Of a stretch of DNA of 64,000 nucleotides, positions 16,499 through 25,230 are shown piece by piece; position 1 is the first letter of the stretch; every line of letters begins with the position of its first letter. Origin of the DNA: CAZKVJ01 sp964556225 (GTDB lineage Bacteria > Actinomycetota > Acidimicrobiia > Acidimicrobiales > Ilumatobacteraceae); the NCBI GenBank assembly GCA_964556225.1, contig CAZKVJ010000006.1, positions 62,001 to 126,000 on the forward strand, given 5' to 3'. The position numbers and the translations under genes were made by a program. The notes beneath the pieces are model-generated. The model made no database searches. It was not told where the DNA came from and saw only the letters and a list, made by a program, of their open reading frames with translations.

Positions 16499-17966
16499 CC
16501 ACCAGCAGCGCGCCGAGGGTCGGCCCCAGCGCGAACAGGCCCATGACGGTGCCGTAGCTCCAGCCTGCATCGAGCAGCTGGCCGCCCGCCACGAGCCCGA
16601 TCGCGCCACCGAGCAGCGCCGAGGCGGTCAGCAGGCCGCCGGCCCGCCCCCGACCGGCGGTGGGGAACAGCTCGCGGTGGTACACGGCCAGCGCCGGGTA
16701 GGCCGCGCCCGACACCACGGCCCCGACCGCCGCGGCAGCCCACATCGCCGCCCCGTACGTCGCGAACGACGTGGCGAGCAGCACCGCCCCGAGCGGCATG
16801 AGGATCCCGGCCATCACCCGGCGGCCCCGCGTGTCGGCCAGACGGCCGCCGACCACGAGGCCGATCCCGGCCGGGGTCGCCGTGCACACGGTGAACAGCG
16901 CGATCAGCGTGGCCGAGTAGCCCCGTTCGTCGTCGAGGAAGCGGTTCTGGAAGATCGACGCCGTGGCCACGAACAGGTTGACGCAGAACGCCACCAGGGC
17001 GAGCAGACCCAACCGGTGGCGGTCGAGACGTGCCCGCACCCGCATCCGCCGGGCGGCCGCCCGATGCTGGGCGACGATGAAGCGGTCCGTCTCCGGCAGT
17101 CGCCGGGTGAGGTCGACGGCGACCACCAACCACACGAGGGCGAGCAGGTAGATGAGCCGCCAGCTCTGCACCGAGAGGTCTGCCAAGGGCAGCGCCCAGA
17201 CCGCGACCCCCGCACCCAGGCCGTTGGCCATCGCCAGCAGGCTGACGGCGTAGGCCCGCGATCCCCGGGGCATCTCCTCGGCCGCGACGACGGCGACGAC
17301 GATGTCGAGCGCGAGACCGAGCGGGCGGCCGACGGTCTGGGTGGCCACGAGCACCGGGAAGCTCGGGGCCAGCGCGCCGAGCGCCGACACCATCGGCGCC
17401 GCCCAGGCGGTGAGCAGGATCGCCCGGCGACGTCCGATGTGATCGGCCAGGACGGTGATCGGCAGCGCCAGCACCACGCCCAGGCGCACCACGGCCCCGG
17501 CGATGCCCTGGCCGCCCTCGCTCACGTCGAACTCGGCGGCAGCGAAGTTGACGGTCTGGGTGAACAGCGTGTTGATGAACGCCGACGCCAGCGACGCTGC
17601 GGCCAGCAGCCCGAGGATCCGCGCCTGGCGCGGGTTCAGGCGGTCCGGCGGTGCCCACCAGGGCTGGCGGCCAGCCGGATCGTGCTCCGGCCGGCGCGAC
17701 GACAGGTGGCGGCGCACCGGCCAGCGGAACAGCCAGGCGAACCACGGCACGCTGAGTCGCCACCGGGTGGTCTCGCGGGTGGTGTCCCCCTGGCGTTCGA
17801 GGCGGCGCTCGTACTCCACGAACGGGCCGTCGGCCTGCACGAACACCCCGCCGGCGCCGGTGGCGGCCTCGGCGACCAGGTCGTCACGGGGTGCCTCGAG
17901 CCAAGCCTTGGTCTCGGGATCCGCCGGCCACACGCGCACCACGGAGCCGGCGCGGCGGAGGGACAC
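16344..17966 (-). CDS. MFS transporter
   Basis: The product has 540 residues. An unusual soluble N-terminus of ~110 residues precedes about 12 membrane helices. The MFS loop motif is seen as LADHIGRRRAILLTAWAA between helices 2 and 3 and repeated as GGRLADTRGRRVMAGILMP in the second half. The substrate is unknown. GTG 17966 is 6 nt after TATGCT. The last ~30 residues (a run of Arg, His and Gly) lie antisense to the hydrolase gene and look non-functional, so the frame may simply have lost an earlier stop. Confidence 0.88.
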   Translation of the reverse strand: MSLRRAGSVVRVWPADPETKAWLEAPRDDLVAEAATGAGGVFVQADGPFVEYERRLERQGDTTRETTRWRLSVPWFAWLFRWPVRRHLSSRRPEHDPAGRQPWWAPPDRLNPRQARILGLLAAASLASAFINTLFTQTVNFAAAEFDVSEGGQGIAGAVVRLGVVLALPITVLADHIGRRRAILLTAWAAPMVSALGALAPSFPVLVATQTVGRPLGLALDIVVAVVAAEEMPRGSRAYAVSLLAMANGLGAGVAVWALPLADLSVQSWRLIYLLALVWLVVAVDLTRRLPETDRFIVAQHRAAARRMRVRARLDRHRLGLLALVAFCVNLFVATASIFQNRFLDDERGYSATLIALFTVCTATPAGIGLVVGGRLADTRGRRVMAGILMPLGAVLLATSFATYGAAMWAAAAVGAVVSGAAYPALAVYHRELFPTAGRGRAGGLLTASALLGGAIGLVAGGQLLDAGWSYGTVMGLFALGPTLGALLVVTRYPETAHRELEELNPEDALLEEGASGRRRRRSRHRRHRGHGGRRRSTRA

Positions 17967-17972
17967 GGCGGG

Positions 17973-17978
17973 AGCATA
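17973..17978 (-). promoter_or_regulatory. -10 box of the MFS gene (TATGCT), overlapping the murA promoter
   Basis: TATGCT on the minus strand ends 6 nt before GTG 17966. On the plus strand CATACT (17975-17980) ends 9 nt before the murA ATG at 17990, so the two divergent start regions overlap. Confidence 0.5.
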
Positions 17979-17989
17979 CTGAGCAGACC

Positions 17990-19285
17990 ATGGAGCCCAT
18001 CCACGACACCGAGCGCATCGTGGTGCGCTGGCAGCGCCCGCTGTCGGGACGCGTGCGCGTGCCGGGCGCCAAGAACTCCGTGCTCAAGCTGATGGCGGCC
18101 ACGCTGCTCGCCGACGGCGACTACGTGATCACGAACGTGCCGGCGATCGCCGACGTCGTCATCATGGGTGAGCTGCTGGCGGCCATCGGTGTGACCTCGC
18201 AGCTCGAGCCCTCGCCGGACCACGACGTGGGGGGCACGTTGCGGCTGTCGAACCGGGGCGCGCTCACGCCGGTGGCGCCCTACGAGCTGGTCGAGCGGAT
18301 CCGCGCGTCGATCAACGTGCTCGGCCCGCTCCTCACGCGCTGCGGCCACGTCAAGGTCGCCCTACCCGGCGGTGACGACTTCGGCTCCCGTCCGATCGAC
18401 CTCCACTTGAAGGGCCTCGAGGCGATGGGGGCCACGTTCGAGCTGCGCCACGGCGACATCGAGGCGAGGGCCGAGCAGCTGCACGGCGCCGAGATCACCC
18501 TCGAGTATCCGAGCGTCGGAGCCACCGAGAACCTCCTCACGGCGGCGGTGCTGGCCAAGGGCACGACCGTCATCGACAACGCCGCCCGAGAGCCGGAGAT
18601 CGCCGACCTGTGCCACTTCCTGTGTGCGATGGGTGCCGACGTCGAGGGGATCGGCTCGTCGACGCTGGTGGTGCACGGGGTCGAGCGCGCGTCGTTGCGC
18701 TCCGTCTCGCACGACACCGTGGCCGACCGGATCCAGGCTGCCACGTACCTGGCCGCGGTCGCCGTCGCCGGGGGGGACATCGACGTGCGCGGTGCGCGCC
18801 CCGAGCACATGGACATCGTGCTCGCCCGCTTCGCCGACATGGGGATGGACATCACGGATGTCCCCGGCGGGGTGCGAGCGGTGGCGCCGGAACGTCTCCG
18901 CTCGATCGACGTCGCCACGCTGCCCTATCCCGGCATCGCCACGGACTACAAGCCGCTCATCGTCACGATGCTGGCCGTGGCCGACGGCGTCGGCATCGTC
19001 ACCGAGAACCTCTACCCGGGCCGGTTCCGCTACGTCGAGGAGCTCCAGCGCCTCGGTGCCGACATCCGGACCGACGGCCACCACGCCGTCGTCCGTGGCG
19101 TCCCGCGGCTTTCCGGGGCGCCGGTGCGCGCGCCCGACATCCGCGCCGGCGCGGCGCTGGTGGTGGCCGGCCTCGCCGCGCAGGGCGACACGGTGATCCG
19201 CGAGGTGCACCACATCGACCGTGGCTACGACGACCTCGTGGGGCGCCTCGGCGCGCTCGGCGCCGGCATCGAGCGGATCAGCTGA
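17990..19285 (+). CDS. murA: UDP-N-acetylglucosamine 1-carboxyvinyltransferase with Asp at the catalytic Cys site
   Basis: This 431-residue enzyme performs the first committed step of peptidoglycan synthesis (enolpyruvyl transfer from PEP). Lys28 in RVPGAKNSVLKLMAA matches the conserved Lys22. The catalytic loop reads LPGGDDFGSRPIDLHLKG; aligned to the E. coli LPGGCTIGARPVDLH, Cys115 is replaced by Asp129. Known Asp-type MurA enzymes (for example in mycobacteria and chlamydiae) are active but insensitive to fosfomycin. ATG 17990 was chosen from family length; the frame is open upstream. The end overlaps a tiny convergent gene by 8 nt. Confidence 0.97.
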   Translation: MEPIHDTERIVVRWQRPLSGRVRVPGAKNSVLKLMAATLLADGDYVITNVPAIADVVIMGELLAAIGVTSQLEPSPDHDVGGTLRLSNRGALTPVAPYELVERIRASINVLGPLLTRCGHVKVALPGGDDFGSRPIDLHLKGLEAMGATFELRHGDIEARAEQLHGAEITLEYPSVGATENLLTAAVLAKGTTVIDNAAREPEIADLCHFLCAMGADVEGIGSSTLVVHGVERASLRSVSHDTVADRIQAATYLAAVAVAGGDIDVRGARPEHMDIVLARFADMGMDITDVPGGVRAVAPERLRSIDVATLPYPGIATDYKPLIVTMLAVADGVGIVTENLYPGRFRYVEELQRLGADIRTDGHHAVVRGVPRLSGAPVRAPDIRAGAALVVAGLAAQGDTVIREVHHIDRGYDDLVGRLGALGAGIERIS

Positions 19286-19418
19286 CGCCGTCGGGGTGGT
19301 CGTCGGGCGGTCGCAGGTGGCGGGCCCGGCGGGTGGCCAGCGCCAGCAGGCCGACCATCACCACGATGGGTGCCGCCACCATGAGCACCTCGTCCCAACC
19401 ACCTTGGTGCGCGAGCAC
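19278..19418 (-). CDS. Small single-helix membrane protein
   Basis: Read from GTG 19418 it has 46 residues: MLAHQGGWDEVLMVAAPIVV then a continuing hydrophobic helix (VMVGLLALATRRARHL) and a charged tail. One membrane helix is followed by Arg residues, suggesting an N-out/C-in orientation. GTG 19418 lies 7 nt after TACGAT (19426-19431 on the minus strand); ATG 19427 is an alternative giving 49 residues. Small proteins with a similar AHxGGWDE start occur in actinobacteria, but no function is known to me. It converges on murA. Confidence 0.6.
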   Translation of the reverse strand: MLAHQGGWDEVLMVAAPIVVMVGLLALATRRARHLRPPDDHPDGVS

Positions 19419-19425
19419 ATGTCGC

Positions 19426-19431
19426 ATCGTA
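19426..19431 (-). promoter_or_regulatory. -10 box (TACGAT) of the small membrane protein
   Basis: TACGAT on the minus strand ends 7 nt before GTG 19418. If ATG 19427 were the start, it would overlap the box, which favours the GTG. Confidence 0.4.
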
Positions 19432-19482
19432 CGACCCGGCCTGGTTCAATGGGCGGTCGCCGAGCACGAAAGAGTCCATGTC

Positions 19483-19707
19483 ATGCGCGCCCAAGTCGAA
19501 GAGACGATCGAGGTGATCCGCCCCGCCCTGCAGGCCGACGGGGGCGACATCATCCTTCGCGACGTCGACGAGGAGACCGGGGTGGTCACGGTCACGCTGA
19601 TCGGGGCCTGCGGCACCTGTCCGGCGTCCACCCAGACGCTCAAGGCCGGGATCGAGCGCATCATGCGCGACCGCGTCGACGGGGTGACCGAAGTGGTGAA
19701 CGTGTGA
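19483..19707 (+). CDS. NifU-like (Nfu) iron-sulfur scaffold domain protein
   Basis: This 74-residue protein consists only of the Nfu domain: VEETIEVIRPALQADGGDII, a beta strand pair, and the cluster-binding CxxC (Cys43 and Cys46 in GACGTCPAS), then a C-terminal helix (LKAGIERIMRDRVDGVTEV). It would hold or transfer an Fe-S cluster. The start ATG 19483 gives a compact domain. Its stop overlaps the GTG of meaB (GTGA), so the two are translationally coupled. Confidence 0.9.
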   Translation: MRAQVEETIEVIRPALQADGGDIILRDVDEETGVVTVTLIGACGTCPASTQTLKAGIERIMRDRVDGVTEVVNV

Positions 19708-20666
19708 GTCGACGGCACCTGCCGACCGACCAGCTGTTCGACGCTGCCCGCTCGGGTGACCGCGCGGCGCTCGCCCGTGCCCTGTCGCTGGTCGAGCGCG
19801 GTGGAGCGGAGGCACGCGAGCTGGGCCGGCTGTCGTACCCGCGAGGTGGCGGTGGGTACACCGTCGGGTTCACGGGAGCGCCCGGTGCCGGCAAGAGCAC
19901 GCTCACCAGCGCGGTCATCGCCCACCTGCGCGGGCGCGATCAGCGGGTGGGTGTCCTGGCGATCGACCCGTCGTCGCCGTTCACCGGCGGGGCGATCCTC
20001 GGCGACCGGGTGCGGATGCAGGACCATGCCACCGACGAGGGCGTGTTCATCCGCTCCATGGCCACCCGGGGCCATCTCGGCGGGCTGTCGCTGGCCACCC
20101 CCGAGGCCGTGCGCCTGCTCGACGCCGTCGGCACACCGTGGATCCTGGTCGAGACCGTCGGCGTCGGCCAGGTCGAGGTGGAGATCGCCGGCAAGGCCGA
20201 CACGACGGTGGTGGTCGTGAACCCGGGCTGGGGGGACAGCGTGCAGGCGAACAAGGCCGGTCTCATGGAGATCGCCGACGTGTTCGTGATCAACAAGGCC
20301 GATCGCAAGGGCGTCGAGGAGACCCGGCGCGACCTCGAGCAGATGCTCGACCTGTCCGACCTGGCGCCCGAGGGCTGGCGGCCCCCGGTCGTGGCCACCG
20401 TCGCCTCCACCGGCGACGGCGTTGCCGCGCTGTGGGACGCGGTCGAGGCCCACCGGGCCGAGATCGAGACCAGCGGCGAGCTGCACCGACGGCGGGCGTT
20501 CCGGCTGCGCGAGGAGCTGCGCGAGATCGTCGCCCGCCGCCTCGAGCAGCGCGCCCGCGAGATCTGCACCGGCGAGCGCTGGGAGCAGCTCCAAGACGCC
20601 GTGCTGGGGCGCCGGACGGACCCCTGGTCGGCGGCCGACGTGATGCTCGACGGCGTGGGCGCCTGA
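19704..20666 (+). CDS. meaB: MeaB/ArgK-type GTPase chaperone of methylmalonyl-CoA mutase
   Basis: This 320-residue G3E GTPase protects and reloads B12-dependent methylmalonyl-CoA mutase. The P-loop GAPGAGKST is at residues 58-66. Further motifs are LAIDPSSPFTGGAILGDRVR, IRSMATRGHLGGLS, ILVETVGVGQ(V/E) and the NKAD guanine motif (FVINKADRKG). The mutase genes are not in the window. GTG 19704 overlaps the stop of the Nfu gene. Confidence 0.94.
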   Translation: MSRRHLPTDQLFDAARSGDRAALARALSLVERGGAEARELGRLSYPRGGGGYTVGFTGAPGAGKSTLTSAVIAHLRGRDQRVGVLAIDPSSPFTGGAILGDRVRMQDHATDEGVFIRSMATRGHLGGLSLATPEAVRLLDAVGTPWILVETVGVGQVEVEIAGKADTTVVVVNPGWGDSVQANKAGLMEIADVFVINKADRKGVEETRRDLEQMLDLSDLAPEGWRPPVVATVASTGDGVAALWDAVEAHRAEIETSGELHRRRAFRLREELREIVARRLEQRAREICTGERWEQLQDAVLGRRTDPWSAADVMLDGVGA

Positions 20667-20722
20667 CCGGCACGGCGCTAGGGTCCGGGCCAGATGCGGC
20701 GACGGCGAGCGGGGGGTCCGCG

Positions 20723-21523
20723 ATGAGCGATCCGACGGTGAGGGCAAGCAGCGATCCGCTGGTCCACCTCGACCGGCGCGGCGATGGCGTGGCCCTGGTG
20801 ACGCTGGCGAACGGGAAGGTGAACGCGCTGTCGCTCGCCGTGCTCACCGAGCTGGCGGCCGTGGCGGCCGAGCTGCGCGACGACCCGCCGGGCGCGGTGG
20901 TCGTCACCGGCGGCGAGCGGCACTTCGCCGCCGGCGCCGACATCTCCGAGTTCGGTGGTCCGGACGAGGCGGCCACCATCACGGCCGCGTTCCATCGAGC
21001 CCTCGACCTCGTGGCGGCGATCCCGAGGTTCGTCGTCGCCGCGGTGGCCGGGTACGCCCTCGGCGGTGGCTGCGAGCTGGCGCTGGCCTGTGACTACCGC
21101 ATCGCGTCCGACCGAGCCGTGCTCGGCCAGCCCGAGGTGCAGCTGGGCATCATCCCGGGCGGGGGCGGCACGCAGCGGCTCACCCGGGCGGTCGGGGCGT
21201 CGCGGGCGAAGGAGCTGATGGTCACGGGACGCCACGTGCAGGCCGAGGAGGCGCTGCGCATCGGTCTCGTCGACGAGGTGGTGCCCAACGAGCAGCTGCT
21301 CGTGCGGGCGCTGGAGGTGGCCGCGAGCGTGGCGGAGGGCGCTTCGACCGCCCAGGCGCTCATCAAGCGGGCCGTCGACGAGGGCGCGTCACTGCCACTG
21401 GCGGAGGGTCTGGCGCTGGAGCAGCGGCTGTTCGTCGACGTGTTCCACACCGACGACAGCCGGATCGGGGTGCGCAGCTTCCTCGATCACGGACCCGGGC
21501 GGGCCAGCTTCACCGGCCGCTGA
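20723..21523 (+). CDS. Enoyl-CoA hydratase/isomerase family protein
   Basis: This 266-residue crotonase-fold protein has the CoA-binding/oxyanion segments GERHFAAGADISEF and AVAGYALGGGCELALACDYR, and the second catalytic region GQPEVQLGIIPGGGGTQRL. Both acidic residues of hydratases are present (Glu in GGGCELAL and Glu in GQPEVQLG), supporting true hydratase activity in beta-oxidation. ATG 20723 lies in a leader downstream of a TAGGGT box at 20679-20684. The gene stands 56 nt after meaB. Confidence 0.92.
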   Translation: MSDPTVRASSDPLVHLDRRGDGVALVTLANGKVNALSLAVLTELAAVAAELRDDPPGAVVVTGGERHFAAGADISEFGGPDEAATITAAFHRALDLVAAIPRFVVAAVAGYALGGGCELALACDYRIASDRAVLGQPEVQLGIIPGGGGTQRLTRAVGASRAKELMVTGRHVQAEEALRIGLVDEVVPNEQLLVRALEVAASVAEGASTAQALIKRAVDEGASLPLAEGLALEQRLFVDVFHTDDSRIGVRSFLDHGPGRASFTGR

Positions 21524-21528
21524 GGCGG

Positions 21529-24003
21529 TCAGGCCCAGCGGACCAGTCCGAGCTCCACCGGCGTGACGAGCCCGGGGTGGGTGGGCAGCACGCGAACGGC
21601 GCAGCCGTGCGGACCGGCGACGTCGACCCGGTAGCGGCCCTCGTACACCGTCACGCCGTCGGTGGCGCCGACCGGCGTGAGCACCAGCACGTCCGGGATC
21701 CCGACGATCGAGCCCTCGCTGTCGAGCGGACCGTGGAGCAGCTGCACCACGACGTCGTCGACGCCGAGGGGCGCGAGGCGCACCGCGACCCGCACCGGGT
21801 GCTCGACCCCGGCGGTCACCACGTCGTCGCCGGGGGCTTCGACCGCGACCACCTGCACGCCGGGCCAGGCCGCCGCCACCCGCTGGGTCCACGCCGCCAG
21901 CTCGCGTGCTCGCACGGCACCGTCGGCGGCCACCGCGTCGGCGGCCGTGGCCGCCGGCTCGTACAGCTCGGTCACGTACTGGCGCACCATCCTCGACGCC
22001 GTGACGAGGGGTCCGAGCGACGCCCAGCTGGACTTGATCCGGGCGATCCAGCCGTGAGGCAGCTCGTTGGTGCGCTCGTAGAACAGCGGGACGACCTCGC
22101 GCTCGAGGATGGCGAACAGCGCCGCCGCCTCGCGCTCGTCCCGCCGGCCGATGTCGGGATCGTCGTCCGCCGACGGGATGGCCCAGCCGTTCTGGCCGTC
22201 GTACCACTCGTCCCACCACCCGTCGAGCACGGAGCAGTTGAGCGCGCCGTTCAGGGCCGCCTTCATGCCGCTCGTGCCGCAGGCCTCCATCGGCCGGCGT
22301 GGGTTGTTCAACCACACGTCGCAGCCGTGGTACATCGCCCGGGCGACCTCCATGTCGTAGTCCGGGAGGAACACGAAGCGGTGGCGCACGTCGAGCTGGC
22401 GGGCGTACAGCTCGATCGCCCTGATCATCTCCTTGCCCGGGTGGTCGGCCGGGTGGGCCTTGCCAGCGAACACGAACTGCACCGGGCGTTCAGGGTCGAG
22501 GAGCAGCGCGGCCAGCCGGTCGGGGTGGGAGAGCAGCAGCGTCGCCCGCTTGTAGGTGGCGAACCGGCGGGCGAAGCCGATGGTGAGGGCGTCGGGGTCG
22601 AGTACGTCGTCACCCATCCGGCGGCGGACGAACGCCACCAGCTCGGCCCGCCCCTGCGAGCGAACCCGCCACAGGTCGGCGTCGTCGATGCGGTGGACAC
22701 CGCTCCACGACGCCTCGTCGGCGCCGTCCCACACGCCGTGGACGTGGTGGCTGAAGAGCTGGTCGACTGGCGCGGCCACCCAGGTGTGGGCGTGGACGCC
22801 GTTCGTGATGGACGTGATCGGGACCTCGTCGACGGGGACGTCGGGCCACATCCCCTGGAACATCGAACGGCTCACCTCGCCGTGGAGGGCAGCGACGCCG
22901 TTGGAGCGGGCAGCCATCCGCAGCCCCATCACCGCCATGTTGAAGCGGGGGTCGTCGGCCTCGTCGGGTCGCCGCCCGAGCGCCAGCAGCTCCTCGATGC
23001 CGATCCCACACCACTGCGCGAACTCACCGAAGTAGCGGTGCATCAGCTCGGCCGGGAACCGGTCGATCCCAGCCGGCACCGGCGTGTGGGTGGTGAACAC
23101 CCCGCCCGCCCGGACGACCTCGACCGCCTCGTCGAAGCGGAGCCCCTGCGTCACCAGCTCTCGGATCCGCTCGAGCGATGAGAAGCCCGCGTGGCCCTCG
23201 TTGCTGTGGAAGACCTGCGGGTGGAGGTCGAGCGCGCGGAGCGCCCGCACGCCGCCCACCCCGAGGACGATCTCCTGGCGGAGCCGGTGCTCCGTGTCGC
23301 CGCCGTACAGGCGGTCGGTGATCGCGGCCGCCTCGGGGGTGTTGCCGGGCACCGCGGTGTCGAGCAGGTACAGCGGGACGCGACCGACGTCGACCCGCCA
23401 CACCCGCACCTTGACGACCTCGCCGGCGAGCTCGACTTTGATCTCAACGTCGGCGGGGCTGATGGCCAGCCCGGCCGGGTCGAGCCGCGGGAAGCGCTCC
23501 TGTTGCCAGCCCTCCACGTCGAGGCGCTGCCGGAAGTACCCCTCGGCATAGAGCAGGCCGATGCCGACGATCGGGACGCCGAGGTCGCTCGAGGCCTTGA
23601 GGTGGTCGCCGGCGAGCACGCCGAGCCCGCCGGAGTACTGCGGGAGGGTCTCGGTCAGGCCGAACTCGGGGGAGAAGTAGGCGACGAGGCGCAGCGGGGA
23701 GTCGGGCCGGGCCTGGAACCAGCGCGGTGAGGCCAGCGCCACGTCGAGGCGGGCCTCGGCCGCCCGCACGTCGTCGACCACCCCCGGGTCACGAGCCAGC
23801 TCCGTCCACCGGTCGACGCTGATCGCCTCGAGGGTGCGCACCGGGTCGTGGTTGCTGCGCTCCCAGGCATCGGGGTCGAGCCGCTCGAAGAGGGCCTTCA
23901 GCTCGCGGTCCCAGGTCCAGTGGAGGTTGGTCGCGAGCCGGTCGAGCCCGGCGAGCTCGGTGGGGATGGCGGGTTCGACCCGGAATCGTCGGATGGCTCG
24001 CAT
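21529..24003 (-). CDS. glgP: Alpha-glucan phosphorylase (DUF3417-containing type)
   Basis: This 824-residue enzyme degrades glycogen or maltodextrin to glucose-1-phosphate. The N-terminal DUF3417-type part (LDRLATNLHWTWDRELKALF) precedes the catalytic core. The core has FSPEFGLTETLPQYSGGLGVLAGDHLK (given in part here: FSPEFGLTETLPQYSGG), FHSNEGHAGFSSLERIREL and TTHTPVPAGIDRFP. The PLP-site segment is MEACGTSGMKAALNGALNCS. ATG 24003 is 9 nt after TAGGGT. It lies 39 nt downstream of the GT4 gene on the same strand, next to glgB, giving a glycogen cluster. Confidence 0.94.
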   Translation of the reverse strand: MRAIRRFRVEPAIPTELAGLDRLATNLHWTWDRELKALFERLDPDAWERSNHDPVRTLEAISVDRWTELARDPGVVDDVRAAEARLDVALASPRWFQARPDSPLRLVAYFSPEFGLTETLPQYSGGLGVLAGDHLKASSDLGVPIVGIGLLYAEGYFRQRLDVEGWQQERFPRLDPAGLAISPADVEIKVELAGEVVKVRVWRVDVGRVPLYLLDTAVPGNTPEAAAITDRLYGGDTEHRLRQEIVLGVGGVRALRALDLHPQVFHSNEGHAGFSSLERIRELVTQGLRFDEAVEVVRAGGVFTTHTPVPAGIDRFPAELMHRYFGEFAQWCGIGIEELLALGRRPDEADDPRFNMAVMGLRMAARSNGVAALHGEVSRSMFQGMWPDVPVDEVPITSITNGVHAHTWVAAPVDQLFSHHVHGVWDGADEASWSGVHRIDDADLWRVRSQGRAELVAFVRRRMGDDVLDPDALTIGFARRFATYKRATLLLSHPDRLAALLLDPERPVQFVFAGKAHPADHPGKEMIRAIELYARQLDVRHRFVFLPDYDMEVARAMYHGCDVWLNNPRRPMEACGTSGMKAALNGALNCSVLDGWWDEWYDGQNGWAIPSADDDPDIGRRDEREAAALFAILEREVVPLFYERTNELPHGWIARIKSSWASLGPLVTASRMVRQYVTELYEPAATAADAVAADGAVRARELAAWTQRVAAAWPGVQVVAVEAPGDDVVTAGVEHPVRVAVRLAPLGVDDVVVQLLHGPLDSEGSIVGIPDVLVLTPVGATDGVTVYEGRYRVDVAGPHGCAVRVLPTHPGLVTPVELGLVRWA

Positions 24004-24012
24004 CGTGAAGCC

Positions 24013-24018
24013 ACCCTA
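24013..24018 (-). promoter_or_regulatory. -10 box of glgP (TAGGGT)
   Basis: TAGGGT on the minus strand ends 9 nt before ATG 24003 in the 39-nt gap after the GT4 gene, so glgP may have its own leaderless promoter. Confidence 0.5.
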
Positions 24019-24042
24019 ACGGAGCCACCCGCCGGCGCTCGG

Positions 24043-25188
24043 TCAGTCGAGCGCCTGCAGGTAGACCTCGACGGTGGCCCCGGCGATGGCGTCCCACGAG
24101 TACCGCGTGGCGAGCAGGCGCTGAGCCGCCGTCTGCAGGCTGCGGGCCAGCTCGGGCTGGGTCAGCACCATCTCGATCAGGTCGGCCAGCTCGTCGGGGT
24201 TCCCGGGCTCGAACACCAGGCCGGCGCCCGTCCCCTCGACGATCTCCGCCAGCCCTCCGGTACGGGCCACGATCGTGGGTGCCCCCGCCGCCATCGCCTC
24301 GAGCGCGACGATCCCGAACGGTTCGTACAGGGACGGGATCACCACGCAGCCGGCGCGGTGGAGGAGCTGGCGCAGCTCGTCGTCGGGGACGAACCCGGCC
24401 AGCTGGACGAGGTCGCCGACGCCTTCGAGGTCGACCTGGAGCTGCAGCTCCGGGAGGTACGAGCCCCGGCCGGCGACGACACAGCTCACGCCGGGCACTC
24501 GGTGCCGGAGCCGCCCGATCGCACTGGACAGCACCTGGAAGCCCTTCTCGTACTGGACCCGGCCCCACGACAGGACCATCGGCTCGCGGGCGACGGGGGC
24601 GCCGTCGGGCGCCCAGGCGGCCGGATCGACGCCGTTGGGCACCAGGTGCACCTTGTCGCTCGGCAGCTCGAAGCCGGACAGCACCTCACGCACCATGAAC
24701 TGCGAGCAGCAGATCACCTGGTGGGCCTGGTAGGTGAGCCACCATTCGACGGAGTTGATCGCGCCCGGCATCCCCGGCGGCACGTGTCCACCGTGACGGC
24801 CCCGTTCGGTGGCGTGGATCGTGGCGATCAGCGGGGCGTCGAACAGGGTGTGCAAGGTGTCGCCGGCCCAGGCCACCAGCCAGTCGTGGGCATGGACCAC
24901 CTCGGGCCGCCAGCGACCGAGCCGGGCGGCCAGCTGCACCAGCTGGTGGTCGGCGGACGCCATGCGCGCGACGAGGTCGTCGTCGGGCAGCCACGGCAGG
25001 TCCACGTGGGCGCGCAGCACCCGCACCCCGTCGATCTCCGAGTCGTCGGGGGCGTCCGGATGGGCGAGGGTGGCCACGACGACTTCGTGACCGGCCCTGG
25101 CCATGGCGCTCGCCAGCCCCTCGACGTGGGCCGCGATCCCCCCGATGACCAGGGGCGGGTACTCCCACGAGAGCATCAGCACGCGCAC
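24043..25188 (-). CDS. GT4 glycosyltransferase, probable glycogen synthase type
   Basis: This 381-residue GT-B protein begins MLSWEYPPLVIGGIAAHVEG, the donor-site Gly loop of starch/glycogen synthase-like GT4 enzymes. It also has HAHDWLVAWAGDTLH, VPNGVDPAAW and the acidic ExxxxxxxE site in EPFGIVALEAMAAGAPTIVA. Actinobacterial GlgA/GlgM-type enzymes of this size make glucan or maltose-1-phosphate from ADP-glucose. The position between glgP and the divergent glgB supports glycogen metabolism. GTG 25188 is 8 nt after TACGGT. Confidence 0.88.
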   Translation of the reverse strand: MRVLMLSWEYPPLVIGGIAAHVEGLASAMARAGHEVVVATLAHPDAPDDSEIDGVRVLRAHVDLPWLPDDDLVARMASADHQLVQLAARLGRWRPEVVHAHDWLVAWAGDTLHTLFDAPLIATIHATERGRHGGHVPPGMPGAINSVEWWLTYQAHQVICCSQFMVREVLSGFELPSDKVHLVPNGVDPAAWAPDGAPVAREPMVLSWGRVQYEKGFQVLSSAIGRLRHRVPGVSCVVAGRGSYLPELQLQVDLEGVGDLVQLAGFVPDDELRQLLHRAGCVVIPSLYEPFGIVALEAMAAGAPTIVARTGGLAEIVEGTGAGLVFEPGNPDELADLIEMVLTQPELARSLQTAAQRLLATRYSWDAIAGATVEVYLQALD

Positions 25189-25196
25189 GGCCTCGG

Positions 25197-25202
25197 ACCG
25201 TA
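25197..25202 (-). promoter_or_regulatory. -10 box of the GT4 gene (TACGGT)
   Basis: TACGGT on the minus strand ends 8 nt before GTG 25188. Together with the glgB box at 25218 it makes a very compact divergent promoter in the 42-nt gap. Confidence 0.55.
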
Positions 25203-25217
25203 GCCCCTAGTGGTGCC

Positions 25218-25223
25218 TACGCT
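25218..25223 (+). promoter_or_regulatory. -10 box of glgB (TACGCT)
   Basis: TACGCT ends 7 nt before GTG 25231, which helped decide the glgB start over GTG 25210. Confidence 0.5.
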
Positions 25224-25230
25224 GAGGTGC

